Shown: in pieces, positions 35,255 to 45,458 of the stretch
Numbering within the stretch: the stretch's first letter is position 1
How the letters are laid out: every line of letters starts with the position of its first letter
NCBI GenBank assembly: GCA_009761415.1
Contig: QUOL01000031.1
Location: 52,101-116,100 of the forward strand
DNA length: 64,000 nt
Reading direction: 5' to 3'
Source: Sarcomyxa edulis
Lineage: Eukaryota; Basidiomycota; Agaricomycetes; Agaricales; Mycenaceae
Program-made: the position numbers and the translations under genes
Notes under the pieces: model-generated
The model's database searches: none
Told to the model about the DNA's origin: nothing
What the model saw: only the letters and a program-made list of their open reading frames with translations

Positions 35255-36215
35255 GATAGAAATGCATAGAGAGCTATAGATCCGAAGACCTCATAGAAAG
35301 GGTCCTTGGATCTGAAGTCCTACATAGAAGTCGATTTACTATGTCTTTTCTATCTTCTCTATGGCCAATCTATGGCTGCTCTACAGCTGTTCTATGGAGC
35401 ACTCCGCAGCTTCACGTAGAATGGGCCGTATCACTGAATATTATAATAATGATATTATAATTCATTCTTACACGAGTCGTCGAGTACTCAAAGACTAGAG
35501 GCAAACGAAATATATAGAGCACTCAAACTCAAGTTACTTATACTATATATGAAGAACTGAGACCCCCCAACTTGTCTCGTCGACGTTTCCCGTCATTGCG
35601 TCTCGTTCTCTGAGATGCAAAGCCCCCCACCGCCGTACCGCCGTGTCTTGTTCCCGCCGTTGTGTATTCCTCTCGTGTTCTGTTCCTTACCGCCGTAAGA
35701 AACTCACTGGAGACTCGGAGAACCTCAGGCCATGGTACCAACATGTCACGTCACCGGCTTCAATATCACCATTGAAGGGGCCTGGGGGAGGGGACTGGCA
35801 TGTGGCCATCTTCGAGTGTGGAGGTAGTACAAAAAATAAGACATATTCAGAGATATTCAAGAGATCCAGCGACGAAAAACATACCTCTTCAGATTTTTAA
35901 CAATTCTTGGCCCATTTATAGCTGCTGAAGTTTTCTCGGTCCTGGTGGCTTGAGTAACGGAGTGAGATGTTGTTATCGTTCGATGTCCGAGCCGTTGTTG
36001 ATGGAAGAGGAGAAGGAGGAACCAGATACAGTCGCACTCACCGCAATGTGCTGGCAGATTAGGGCAGGCTGAATTGACTTGAGAGAAATAGTTGCGCTGA
36101 TACCGTGACATCCTGTAGACCAGCATAGAAAACTCAGAATTGGATAGAGCTATGTAGAACTATGTAGACTGAGGGGGTAACTATGGTGTCTATGCCATCT
36201 ATGCAATTTCTATGC
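35255..36215. mobile_element. ~1-kb insertion with imperfect inverted ends inside the transposase
   Basis: The transposase frame is lost at about 35250 and resumes near 36245. The left edge reads GATAGAAATGCATAGAGAG and the right edge, on the minus strand, GCATAGAAATTGCATAGATG, an imperfect inverted repeat of about 25 bases. Both flanks are rich in TCTATG/CATAGA words. Inside, the minus strand has possible exons: ATG near 36109 with MSRYQRNYFSQVNSACPNLP and a GTGAGT donor, then segments near 35900-35990 and 35538-35760 ending GRSSSYIV-like. I recognise no transposase, so it is probably a non-autonomous DNA element. Target duplication not resolved; ends may be off by 10-20 bases. Confidence 0.4.
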
Positions 36216-37332
36216 TCACTATGTTTTTAGTTGTTTGCTATAGGCCTCTACGAGAGAAATGCCAGTTTGCTGATGAACATGGGCACCGAGCACTCCAAAA
36301 CTTTTTCACCGAATTCGAGAAGATATACGTCAGAAGACGCACAGATCGCATCCATTTCATCCGCCCTTGTCTTCACGCGTTATTGCACACTGCACCCGAA
36401 ACGGTCCGCCTAGGACCTGTTGTTCTATATTCAGCTTGGACAATGGAGCGTGTTGTTGGAGATCTCGGAGGCGAGATTGGACAACCATCAAACCCATACC
36501 ATAATCTTTCCGAGCGTGGCCTTCGACGTTGTCAGACAAATGCAATGAAAGCCATTTTTCCGCAACTTGATCGTACGAAAACTTCCCTTCCTCGTGGTGC
36601 TCTCGATCTTGGTGATGGATATGTGTTACTTCGCGCAAAAGAGGAGTATGCCCATGTCATTGAAGGAGATGAAGGTAGAGTTATCAAATCATATATCATC
36701 GAAGAAGAGAGTCTTCTGGGTAACGAGGTTCCGGTGAACTGGAGTGGGCCGCGGATAGCCAAGTGGGCACGGTTGTTGCTTCCCACAGGTCAGATAGCCC
36801 GCTCGGCATGGAAGGAGACCTTGAAGGCACCCGAAGACCTTCGTAGATCCCGCTGTGTTAAAGTAAGTTGTAGTTTCACTCCGAATACTGTAAATTCCAA
36901 CTGATGTGGTCATATTCAGCTCAATCTAGACGGGCAGATTGAGTTTGCACAAGTGCAATTTTACTTGAATGCCTCGATTGGAGGGATTCGACGAACTCTT
37001 GCATTAGTATCTCTATATTCTAGGCCTGACGAAACCCTTTTCACGGAATCTTACTTTACAGTGTGGTCGATGACTGAACTTGGAGCAGATGGGCTTAGGG
37101 TTGTCGAAGCCAAGTCTATCCTGTCAACATTTTCAGCCCAGCCACACGACCACCATGTCAATGAAGGGGATGAGCGATATTTTGTATGGGAGGATATGGG
37201 TCTTCCTATGGCCCTATTGGCTGGTGTGATACAGGATTTGGATGGGGAATAGGACACGTACATGTACATGTACTACTAATATACTATTCCGATCGAAATA
37301 TCTGTGTTATATCGACACCTAGCCTTGTTGAC

Positions 37333-38078
37333 CTATCCTCGCTGACGGGGACCTTCTTGAGCAATACTGGCTGATACTAAGAATCCCATCAACTCATTTT
37401 GTGATCGACTTCGAAACGACGAAAGGTTGGCTGCCAACTCGCCGAGTGCATGCTCAAAAAAATCGGCACGCTGGAGAGATTCCTGGACCTGCAGCTCGAG
37501 CGATCCAATTCGATAACGTGCAGCACGAAGTTCAGCATCAAGAACAGCATTCTGAACTTGAAGAAGGTCCAAATCGGCCTCAACGTGGACTTGCGGCGGC
37601 TCGAAAGAAGATGGGGATGGTGTATTGCCGTGGTCGACACCGTGTATTGCACCTGAGTAGGCAAAAGTAAGCAGAGTAAGATAGAAATAACTAGAGTGAA
37701 CAGACATACTAGCACGAGGAGAAAGAATGGTAGGATCAAAAAGAGCATCTACAAAGTCCTGTGACGACGTTTGTGAATCGAGACAACCACCTGGTGCGTA
37801 GACACTGAAAACCCACCAAAATAGCTTAGTCTCTCGTGTTTCAATGTATCGATTTCATGGACTTACTCGTGGGTCATATTTTCAGACTGAACGGCACTGA
37901 CCCTGCGATGCTTCGGTGGAGTAGGAGCAAGGGAATCACGAAGCTTGACTTGAGGCCATGTATCGAGGTAGTAAGATTTATTGTCTTGCTGGGTAGGCTG
38001 TTCATCAGAGCCAGGCTCTGAAGGAGGATCGTCGTATTCATATGGATCAAAAGACTGAGAGCCATTGGAGAAAGACAT
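37333..38078 (-). CDS. Coiled-coil accessory protein of the CACTA-type element
   Basis: ATG 38078 (MSFSNGSQSFDPYEYDDPPS). Three exons: an acidic, Gln/Pro-rich N-terminus to SENMTH; a middle exon (VYAPGGCLDSQTSSQDFVDA, LFDPTILSPRA); and a C-terminal exon predicted to be one long helix (EADLDLLQVQNAVLDAELRA, then RYRIGSLELQVQESLQRADF), stop TAG at 37333-37335. Introns start GTAAGTCC and GTATGT. No enzyme motif. It lies inside the element's inverted repeats and is head-to-head with the next gene (159 bp apart), so a role in transposition or in regulating it is an inference from position only. Confidence 0.6.
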
Positions 38079-38237
38079 AGTGGTGTGTCTGCCTGGTGTC
38101 TGCAAGTGTGTGAAGGGCGGTCGCCGAACCACGTTCAAATGTCACGGTGACATGTCACGATTGGTGTGATTTTTTCTTTTTATTTTCCTGACTTCCTACC
38201 GTTGTCGTTTTTGCTTCAGCTGGCGCTCACAGACACC

Positions 38238-40368
38238 ATGAGTGCCAGCAGTTTTCCTTGTACAATTCCCCAGTCTACTAGTTCTCCTGAACCGTCCACT
38301 CCAATGTCCGGCTATCGCTTGCCTCCTCTCGAGATGAATTTTGTAAACCGCCGACTCCGAGATTCCTCTACACTTTTTTCGACACCAGGCAGTGACATGT
38401 TCCAATACAGCTCTGACCAGTCTCCACCACTTTTTGTGAGTCCCCAATGCCATTCACCATTCTGATGGTTAATCATCTTTTCGACAGCCTACAATGCGCG
38501 AACAGCTGCCAACACTTACCCACGTGACTGGGGATATGTTGTTACAATATAATAACCAAGCATACATGGAACTCCTCAGGAAAAACATCTCGCTCGAGGC
38601 GGAGCTCAGTGGTGTAAGGTAAACGAGTGTTCGAAATTCATAATATTTCAGTCTTATAATCAATTCTTTTGTGTCAGGTCGTCATTCAATCTATTGGTGC
38701 GACAGATTGGCTCTGCAGGTGACTCGCCATCTTCAACACTTTCTGGGTCTATACTCCCAGCCCTGGTTCCGTATTCTCCGGACGATTACCCACTTGTTAC
38801 TATCTGGACCTCGGATTCTTGGACGAAACATCCGAAGAACAAAAAACCCGACGACGCCGGTTTTCAACAATCAGTTCCACACAGAGGGATGAATAAATGT
38901 GTGTCTGATGTACGCGACAGCATGTTCTATGTCCAGGATCGTGCCGGTGCTTCGGTGAAGGAAGGCAGGGCGCGTGAAATTTGTACGCACGCTCGTTCCA
39001 TCTGGGAGCACCTCGCCTCCAAGAACATGGCTCCAAGAACATGGCTGAAGCGCAGTGCTCCTGCCGCAGCATATTACTACCAGGAGATGTACAAGTTTTG
39101 CGATGAGCTGCGATTGTGCGAAGGTGACTGGAAAGCCGAAAGACTCGCAAGGGACACATATTCAGGATGGACACGTGGGAAAAGTGATAGTATACGTGTA
39201 CCCAAGCTGGAAGACCATGTCGATTCACTCAGTTCAACTAACAAGCGTAAAATTGGCAGGGCATCCGGATCCTCCGACGGCGCTGGAACACAGCTCAGTC
39301 CGAACATCAAAAAGACAAAGCTGAGTAGTCCATCGTCTCCAGCACAAGATCCCAAGCTCGAAAATCCCTCTTCCGAGAAAACTAGCGGTACGTGTACCCC
39401 TCTTGATAGTTTATCAGAATTTGTCGAGAGTTGACGGCGGTGACTTCTCTCACACCAGATCCGAGTCTGTCGTCATTGTCAATCCCGATTCCAGTCTCAG
39501 TCCTGGTCGAAGACTCGACTCGCGGCTCTCAAGTTGCCGTTGCCGTCGAAGTTACTGATGCACCATCTGCCAGCCATGTTCCCGAGCTGCTCCAGCCAAC
39601 CACTCTCACCCTGAGTCCTGCCACTATCTCAACTCCAGCAATTGCAGACCGTGACAACAACGAGAATATCCGACTAGAATCTGTACTTCCTACTAGTAGT
39701 CCTTCCGAATCAAGTTTCATTGTGAGTACTTCCAGTTCGAGTTAGCATTGCATTGGGTAATAAGACCTTCGTTGTTCTGTTGTGTAGCTTCACTTGAAAA
39801 ATCCATTGTAAGTGCATTTACGCATCATTATTGCTGATGTTATTGCTGATGTTGACTCCATTTGACAGTCCCAGTTCGATCAGACCCATTGCGAGCTTGT
39901 CGCGAGTAAAATTACTCCGTAAGTAATATCTTTTCGATTCGTCACATCTATTTACTCTTACTGCAGCTCCAGCAATTGGTTCCACGCCGTCGTTGCCATC
40001 CACAACCCTGGAACCTGCCGTCGGAAGCTCAAAGAAGGCCAAAGTGACTGGGGCCAAAGCACCGTTCAAGTGGGATCCCAAAAGTTCCTCAGAATTGTAA
40101 GCTATTGTCTTTTCGCGAGATACCGTGACTCAGATACTCTTTTACAGGAATCTCTTTGGTCAACACTATTGCAGTAACTACTCCCCGGGCCATCCAACAA
40201 AAGCCGAGGTTAAAGCCGCTTATGATCTGCTAGACGGGGCAGCGAAACAAGTATGTCTCGTGTTGGATGTTCTCTCATTGTTACTAATGTCCACATTGTG
40301 TCTGATCTCAGGTCTGGACAACGATGCGATCCGAAAAACTTGCCGAACGAAAGAAAACCCGCGCATGA
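38238..40368 (+). CDS. Transposon-associated protein of Agaricomycete type, multi-exon
   Basis: ATG 38238 (MSASSFPCTIPQS). About nine exons. A Ser/Pro-rich start leads to a helix (YNNQAYMELLRKNISLEAEL), then a globular part: DYPLVTIWTSDSW, KHPKNKKPDD, MNKCVSDVRDSMFYVQD, REICTHARSIWEHLASK, PRTWLKR, YYYQEMYKFCDELRLCEGDW and KAERLARDTYSGW. I know this as a family that recurs beside transposons in mushroom genomes, without assigned function. A Ser/Thr-rich low-complexity part follows, then a short basic C-terminus (DLLDGAAKQVWTTMRSEKLA) ending TGA 40366-40368. An intron at about 39790-39880 holds a doubled 13-mer (TTATTGCTGATGT). It lies inside the CACTA-type inverted repeats and may correspond to the second, DNA-binding factor of CACTA elements; this is an inference. 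Confidence 0.62.
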
Positions 40369-41050
40369 ATCGAGGTACGTTGACTACTATTCCCTCGACG
40401 TCGTCTGGCCTCTATATCTGACGCCTTATTATGGTACTCACAGCCTTGCATCTCGATGTTACAAAGAATGGCCGGGCTGCCTGGGGCCCCTCGATTTGTA
40501 GGTAGAATGCGAGGTAAGGTGGTTTGTGTCCTCCAAGCTAGTATAGTCATAATACTAGTAGCTACTAAAAAGAACAAGTTGTATTGTCGATTCGAAAACG
40601 AATGACAGCGGTTGAAGCTACTCTTAACGGAACCCAACCGATGTGAACCAATCCCTCATCTGCTCCAGTCCAGATAGTCGAATGAAATCGGTTGGAATCG
40701 GACTTGACGATCTGAACCGATGTGAACGTAGCTAAACCCCTGGTATTCTCACTGGGGTTTACTTCCGGCCCTCCGCCTCGAAAATACGCTGGTTTTTTTG
40801 GATACTTGGAAACTATGGGGATTTTTTGCCAGCGAGGAGTCTTTTGCCGCTGGGTAGTCGGCTGACATTGAGCACGCAAGCTACCCAATGATCGGTTAGG
40901 TTACTTAGTGTGGACGGGGTAGTTTGAGGTCTCTGACAACGTTCCAATTCCATTCAATATACCCTGCTGCCTTCTCATTCAATCCCTTCCACTCACCGCG
41001 TCGTGCCGTATTCTTTGCCAAGTTCCTCAAGTCCTTCGTTTTCGTTCTTA

Positions 41051-41522
41051 GGCCCCGTTCGGCGCCTCAGCTAAGCTCAGCTGAGTTTGCGATTTCCCCG
41101 CCAAATTGCAACTCGCGACTTTTGCTCAGCTTGATCTCAGCTTCGACTCAGCTAGAGTCCATTTTAGGTAGCTTATTCACAGAAAAACCAAGCTGACGCC
41201 CGTACGGCGCCAAAGTTTGCTTCAGCTAGCCTTCGTCGTTTGTCACACTGTGTTCAGGCCTCTCGAACTTTCCTACATCTTGCTTCAGAATCAGAAAAAT
41301 ACTTCCTTGCTGCATAGTATGCTTCTAATTAGTGTTATTGCCAGCTTCTGGATAGACAATTATGTTGTATTGATGTCGTAGTAGCGTACACCAAAGCTGA
41401 GTTGCTCTCGTGGCTTGTGACATCTTTGTGACCACAACTGAGACTGAGTTCCCACGGTTAAAGTCAGCTCGCGGCAAACTCAGCTGAGTGAGTTTGAGAT
41501 AGCTGAGGCGCCGAACGGGGCC
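41051..41522. mobile_element. Harbinger/Tourist-type MITE, 472 bp
   Basis: The element starts GGCCCCGTTCGGCGCCTCAG at 41051 and ends with the exact reverse complement at 41522; the terminal repeats are perfect for 23 bases. TTA lies on both sides (41048-41050 and 41523-41525), the 3-bp duplication typical of PIF/Harbinger elements. A second inverted word, CTCAGCTGAGTTTGC, lies just inside each end. No coding capacity, so non-autonomous. Confidence 0.9.
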
Positions 41523-41525
41523 TTA

Positions 41526-42672
41526 GTATAACCGCGACTAACTCTCAAGCGTCTCCCACTAGCATGCATATGCAGACCGTGCATTTTCCGAAATCTCGTT
41601 ATACTTTGGGGATGCTATTGCTCTTGTGACTTCTAGACGGACCACAAGCGGGAACGATTCCTGGACTTCGACTTCCCGAGAGTCGTCCGGAATTGACAAG
41701 GACAACCCCACAAGCGTTTCATCTGCTCAATGCCTGTGGTGTCTCTCTGTCTACGAGGTCTACATTGGCAACTTGGAATAATTTGACGCGTTCGACACGC
41801 TATCGGCGCAACCCAGTGCAAACTCGTACTTGATCCCCTGATCCCTCAATGTAGATGCTGAGATGTTCTGGATGTGATCACTGTCAACTCTTACACCAGA
41901 CTAGCTCAGACTGAATTCTACAAACCACCGGCCTCCAAAGGAGCGAAGATAGGACACTCTCACTTTGGAATCTCACTTTGGAATTGGTTACGTTGGTTGA
42001 TTTATCCGCCCAACTTACTTCGCCACTAAATCTTCCCGTGTAGCTGATGCTACAACACCAATGCCTCACAGAATAATGCAGAGCTTCCGACTCGTCCTCC
42101 AGATTTATCTGCCGATCTTGTCCCAATCGTCAAACTGCTCCACATATTGTTATCAGTCTTCTTGATAATCACTGGCAGTGTACTCGTACGCTGTGTTGAT
42201 CTCAAAATACTTCTCCTCGGACTTGACTATACAAGGCTACGTATAAACTTAAAAGCATTGGTCTGGGACTCAACAGTCCTTGAGTCCAATGGATGAACTT
42301 GACATTCATTTTGTCGGACAAGGTCAGTGACAGACCGCAATGCGGTGCATCTTACTTCTACTTTTGCTGCCGGCCCAAGCTTCGCAGGGCTGGCGAAGCT
42401 CTGGTGAGTCTGGTCAAATGGGCATCTCCGAAGTACTGCTTCTGGTACATCTGCTTCCTTTGATGAGGGTCAGCATCATATTCAGATCTATTCTCCTTGA
42501 TATGATTTTCGAATCAAAGATAGCATCCGCTATATTTGTGATCTCATCTTCTCACCAAGGTCTTTCGATGATCTTCCACCTGTGCTACTGGTATCTCTGG
42601 ACAATATTAGCTGATAGCTTTATCCTATTTAACAAAGCGTTGAGCTTGCTACTCCTCGCATTCTGTACAACC
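41526..42672. other. intergenic, no gene supported
   Basis: Lies between the MITE and the membrane-protein fragment. I see only short, unrelated open frames. The part before the MITE (40757-41047) is also non-coding. Confidence 0.35.
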
Positions 42673-43345
42673 ATGACTACCCCGGCGATTCCTGCTTTCG
42701 GTAAGATGTACCTGATTGACATCCTCCTGGAGTCTATCCTATACGGTTGGCAGTATTTCTCCTCGTCGATCTACAATCAAACTGATTGAAACCCCAGGTC
42801 TCAAGTGCGTCCAGAGATGTATTGGTTGAAGCAAGATTCATGATTATTGACAGCTGCGTCATATTCGGGAGTTGCGTTTATATATTGACTGTGCGTAAGA
42901 AGGGCACGTCTAAGTCAGTCGTCCTCAACCTGATGTCCCACAATCTACTCAATTCTTATCCTTTCGATTAGAATTCTTCTTGGCTTCTCCATTTTTCTCT
43001 TCTCCCTTTCCACGGCCCATCTTGTTATCGCTCATATCATGCTCCTGCATGCATTCACGGATGAGGATGTTATGCGTGTCCCTAGGGGAGCCGATATCTA
43101 TTTTTCCAAGCTTAATTCTCCTCTCTCAATGGCAGATTCTCTGATATTTGTAGTAAACGTAAGGTTTTTACTGCATAGATTGGGCTGCCGCATACTGATA
43201 CCTGATATCTAGGTTCTTGGTCAAGACTTGCTATTGGTACGGATAATAATGCATACGTCGAATCCAGTTCTGACTAACCAATCCCTCCTAGATTTGGAGG
43301 TTATACATAGTGTACAATCGCAACTGGAAGATCTGTATCATCCCC
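42673..43345 (+). pseudogene. 5' part of a multi-spanning (7TM-like) membrane protein gene, 3' end missing
   Basis: ATG 42673 (MTTPAIPAFG). Reconstructed exons give a first helix with LIDILLESILYG, then VIFGSCVYILTVRKKG, a third segment (LLGFSIFLFSLSTAHLVIAH, IMLLHAF), SPLSMADSLIFVVN, and, after an intron, VLGQDLLL|IWRLYIVYNRNWKICIIP before a GTGAGC donor at 43346. The YGV...R-K...TAHL...DLLLIWRLYIVYNRNWK order is what I recall from a large family of Agaricomycete integral membrane proteins. The remaining helices are not found between 43346 and the retroelement at 43684, so the gene is cut. Internal donors and acceptors are partly inferred. Confidence 0.45.
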
Positions 43346-44673
43346 GTGAGCACCCTTCAAAGTCCCATGCAGGAATCACGCTGACTCGGACCACATCTCC
43401 AGCTCTTGGTTGAAACAGTCCACATCGGTCCGTATTCTTCCCGTCTTGGTGATCGTTTTCTTCCTAAGCTGACTGAACCTGTGAAAAGTCTGCGCATTCG
43501 TATCGGTTTGGTACATCAGCTCTTTGACAGACTTGTTTGAGGACAGAAGTCGATCCTGGGGAACAGCTTCGTTGGCATTGATGCTCGCCGCGAACATGGG
43601 CATCACCTGTGCCATCGCCTTCTCGTTGTGGCGCGCTGGGAGGCAGATCTCGACAATTTCTGTCCGCGGAGACAATTACACGGTGTGAGGATGCCAGCAT
43701 CCCCAGCCAAGGAATCGACAACTATACAACAACCTACTCTTATGCGACTCCCCAGACATAGCTAACTACAGAGACACTGGTGGTATTACCACAAACGACT
43801 TACTTTTCGAATGACCGGACACTGAAAGACACCAAGTACCCGCTACTTGACGGTTCCTCCCCGAAAGCGGCCTCTTCATCCACTCACGAAACGCTAACCC
43901 GCCTTCGGTCACGTCTCAGAACGTTTTGGAATACCTGAAATCACACACGAACAACTTCTCCGAAGGAAATCTACCGCCAGAACCCAATTCCCTATCGTCG
44001 TTTCACCTGACCGAAGGCCCAATGTACTCGATCACCTCTCCGCAGCCCCCTAGATCCTTCGGACAGATCCCAAATCGTTTCAGCAGGCTCCCTTTCACCT
44101 CTAGAAGACCTCATCGAGAGATACTTCACCGATAAAACATTGCCACCAGTCGACATACCGCCAACGTGATGCTTACTGCCCTGAGCTGTTCTTCCTATCA
44201 AATCGGACATATTCCCTTTACATTGTGATCTCAATTCACACCTTTCCATGCATCTGGACGCCTCGTTAAGACCTCCGTCCACCCTGACCAAGTGGTGCTA
44301 CGGAATATTCTTCCCTCTGTGTTTATCACATGACACAGCACTTGTAAGCGAGGTATCGCCCGCTAACAAAGACACTACAGGTCTCCGCCTAGCAACCCAC
44401 ATCAAATTCACTCTTCTCGGACAACTTTGGCCGTCGCATCTTGGAAAAATCTATCGGAAGCTCCCCATCATCCTGCTCACTCGGACATGTTTCATCCCTT
44501 CACAAATTCACCTTGCAACGCTTTCAGAAAACACCTCAGGCCCTAACCTTTCACACTGAGCGAGGTTCGGACACATCAAAACCAATACCGGATCTGTTTC
44601 ATCATTGGAGATCTCGGGGACCTTGGGATGGCACTCGGGGTGAAGAATTAGGCAAGGACAGGGAAGGAATTCA

Positions 44674-44681
44674 TATATAAA
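44674..44681 (+). promoter_or_regulatory. TATA box in the Ty3 5' LTR
   Basis: TATATAAA, the strongest core promoter word in the LTR; same position in the 3' LTR (60431-60438). Confidence 0.5.
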
Positions 44682-44892
44682 GTAGGATAGGACATGGAGA
44701 ACGGTAGATAGAACCAGTGTGGACGAGAACCAGAGGAACATACCCGAATCGACCAACTACCCAGTCACTCTCTATAGGAATTCTATCTCTTTCTCATACT
44801 TCTGAAACCGAGACAAGGAACGATTACAGGAGTCGGTCAAAACAAGAGAAAAAGGACTTGATTCAGTCGGCAGTACCACTCCCGGAACAAAG

Positions 44893-45208
44893 GAAGCTCT
44901 CCGAAATCAGTCCAGAGCTGTCCGAAACCCTCGAAGCTCTCCGAAATCAGTTCAGAGCTGTCCGAAACCTTCGATAGCTCTCCGAAGACGTTTTATAACT
45001 ATACAAAGCATCGGTCAGCTCACCAAAAGCTGTCCGAGGCCCTCGTAGGTTCTCCAAGATCGAACTTATAGCTGTCCGAAGCCCCCGATAGCTCTCCGAA
45101 GACGTATTATAAGCCGTCCGAAGCATCGATCAGCTCTCCGAAAGCTGTCCGAGGCCTTCGTAGGTTTTCCAAGATCGAACCTATAGCTGTCCGAAGCCTC
45201 TAAACGGC
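44893..45208 (+). repeat. AGCTSTCCGAA tandem array in the LTR
   Basis: About a dozen copies of AGCTCTCCGAA or AGCTGTCCGAA, organised at the right in two higher-order units of roughly 115 bases. Each of those units also contains ACGTNTTATAA and a TAGGTT(C/T)TCCAAGATCGAAC word. The same array is at 60650-60965. Confidence 0.85.
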
Positions 45209-45458
45209 CTACCGAGAACGATCCTACAAGTCCGAAGCTTACCTTACACCTCATCATCTCATACCCACCTCACCACCATACGAACACATTATCCAAACAC
45301 AAGTCACTGGGCATTAGGATTTCTCGCTACGTAAAATCCCCTCCGAGAAAACGTCACCTTACCCCCTAGAGGCGAACTATAGTTAGGAGTCTAGCCCATC
45401 TACTCCTAGCGCCGCAGTCCTCATCACAACTGGAGCCCACCGCGAGGGGATTTAAAAG

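Larger units (their letters stand above)
27497..37252 (+). pseudogene. tnp2-family transposase, split by two insertions
   Basis: DDE-type transposase of CACTA elements (Transposase_21-like). ATG 27497 (MAESIQFRCNCTRFCGG) opens with an N-terminal Cys/His finger. Three short introns lead into a long exon with CPNSCIAYTGPYAACTVCPM, the DGAQLY and SDCWIYIWVI motifs, HVLPGGFIPGPNNPKNTDSF, HPFLYLGGADGPG and GRHKPGVPHYYPALLKPDN. There copia is inserted; the frame resumes in phase at 34622 (NYDVPGCNHPDVDPDE), including FPGDAMHATTLNIGELLLPL and CKLVYGVRRLHQRK. A ~1 kb insertion interrupts it near 35250. It resumes at about 36245 (ADEHGHRALQNFF, RRRTDRIHFIRPCLHALLH, YSAWTMERVVGDLG) and, after one more intron, ends at 37252. 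Apart from the insertions I see no stops, so it was probably intact until recently. Confidence 0.75.
27165..40756 (+). mobile_element. CACTA/EnSpm-type (tnp2) DNA transposon, nested host
   Basis: The boundaries are an inverted pair: left 27165-27186 begins CCCAGTGAAAAGACCAGGGG; right 40735-40756, read on the minus strand, begins CCCAGTGAGAATACCAGGGG. The 22 bases match at 20 positions. TTTAC occurs one base outside each end (27159-27163 and 40758-40762), a possible target duplication. Inside both ends, words like ATCGGTT and ACCGATGTGAAC recur (27215-27235, 40635-40726), as subterminal binding sites do in CACTA elements. Contents: tnp2 transposase (+), a coiled-coil protein (-) and a third gene (+). 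Two later insertions lie inside the transposase: copia at 29324-34621 and a ~1 kb element at 35255-36215. Confidence 0.6.
43684..45428 (+). repeat. Ty3 5' LTR, 1,745 bp
   Basis: Starts TGTGAGGATGCC and ends CTCATCACA. It differs from the 3' LTR by two compensating single-base indels near 44409 and 44446, and I see no other change. A TATATAAA box at 44674-44681 is the likely promoter, leaving a long transcribed leader of over 700 bases. A tandem array of AGCT(C/G)TCCGAA words fills 44893-45208. Confidence 0.93.

Noticed and set aside
43926..44977. Several ORFs repeated at 59683-60734
   Set aside because: They are the two LTR copies read in all frames, not duplicated genes.
45066..45257. Minus-strand ORF in the LTR tandem array, and its copy at 60823-61014
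   Set aside because: It is a by-product of the AGCTSTCCGAA repeats, present twice only because the LTR is.
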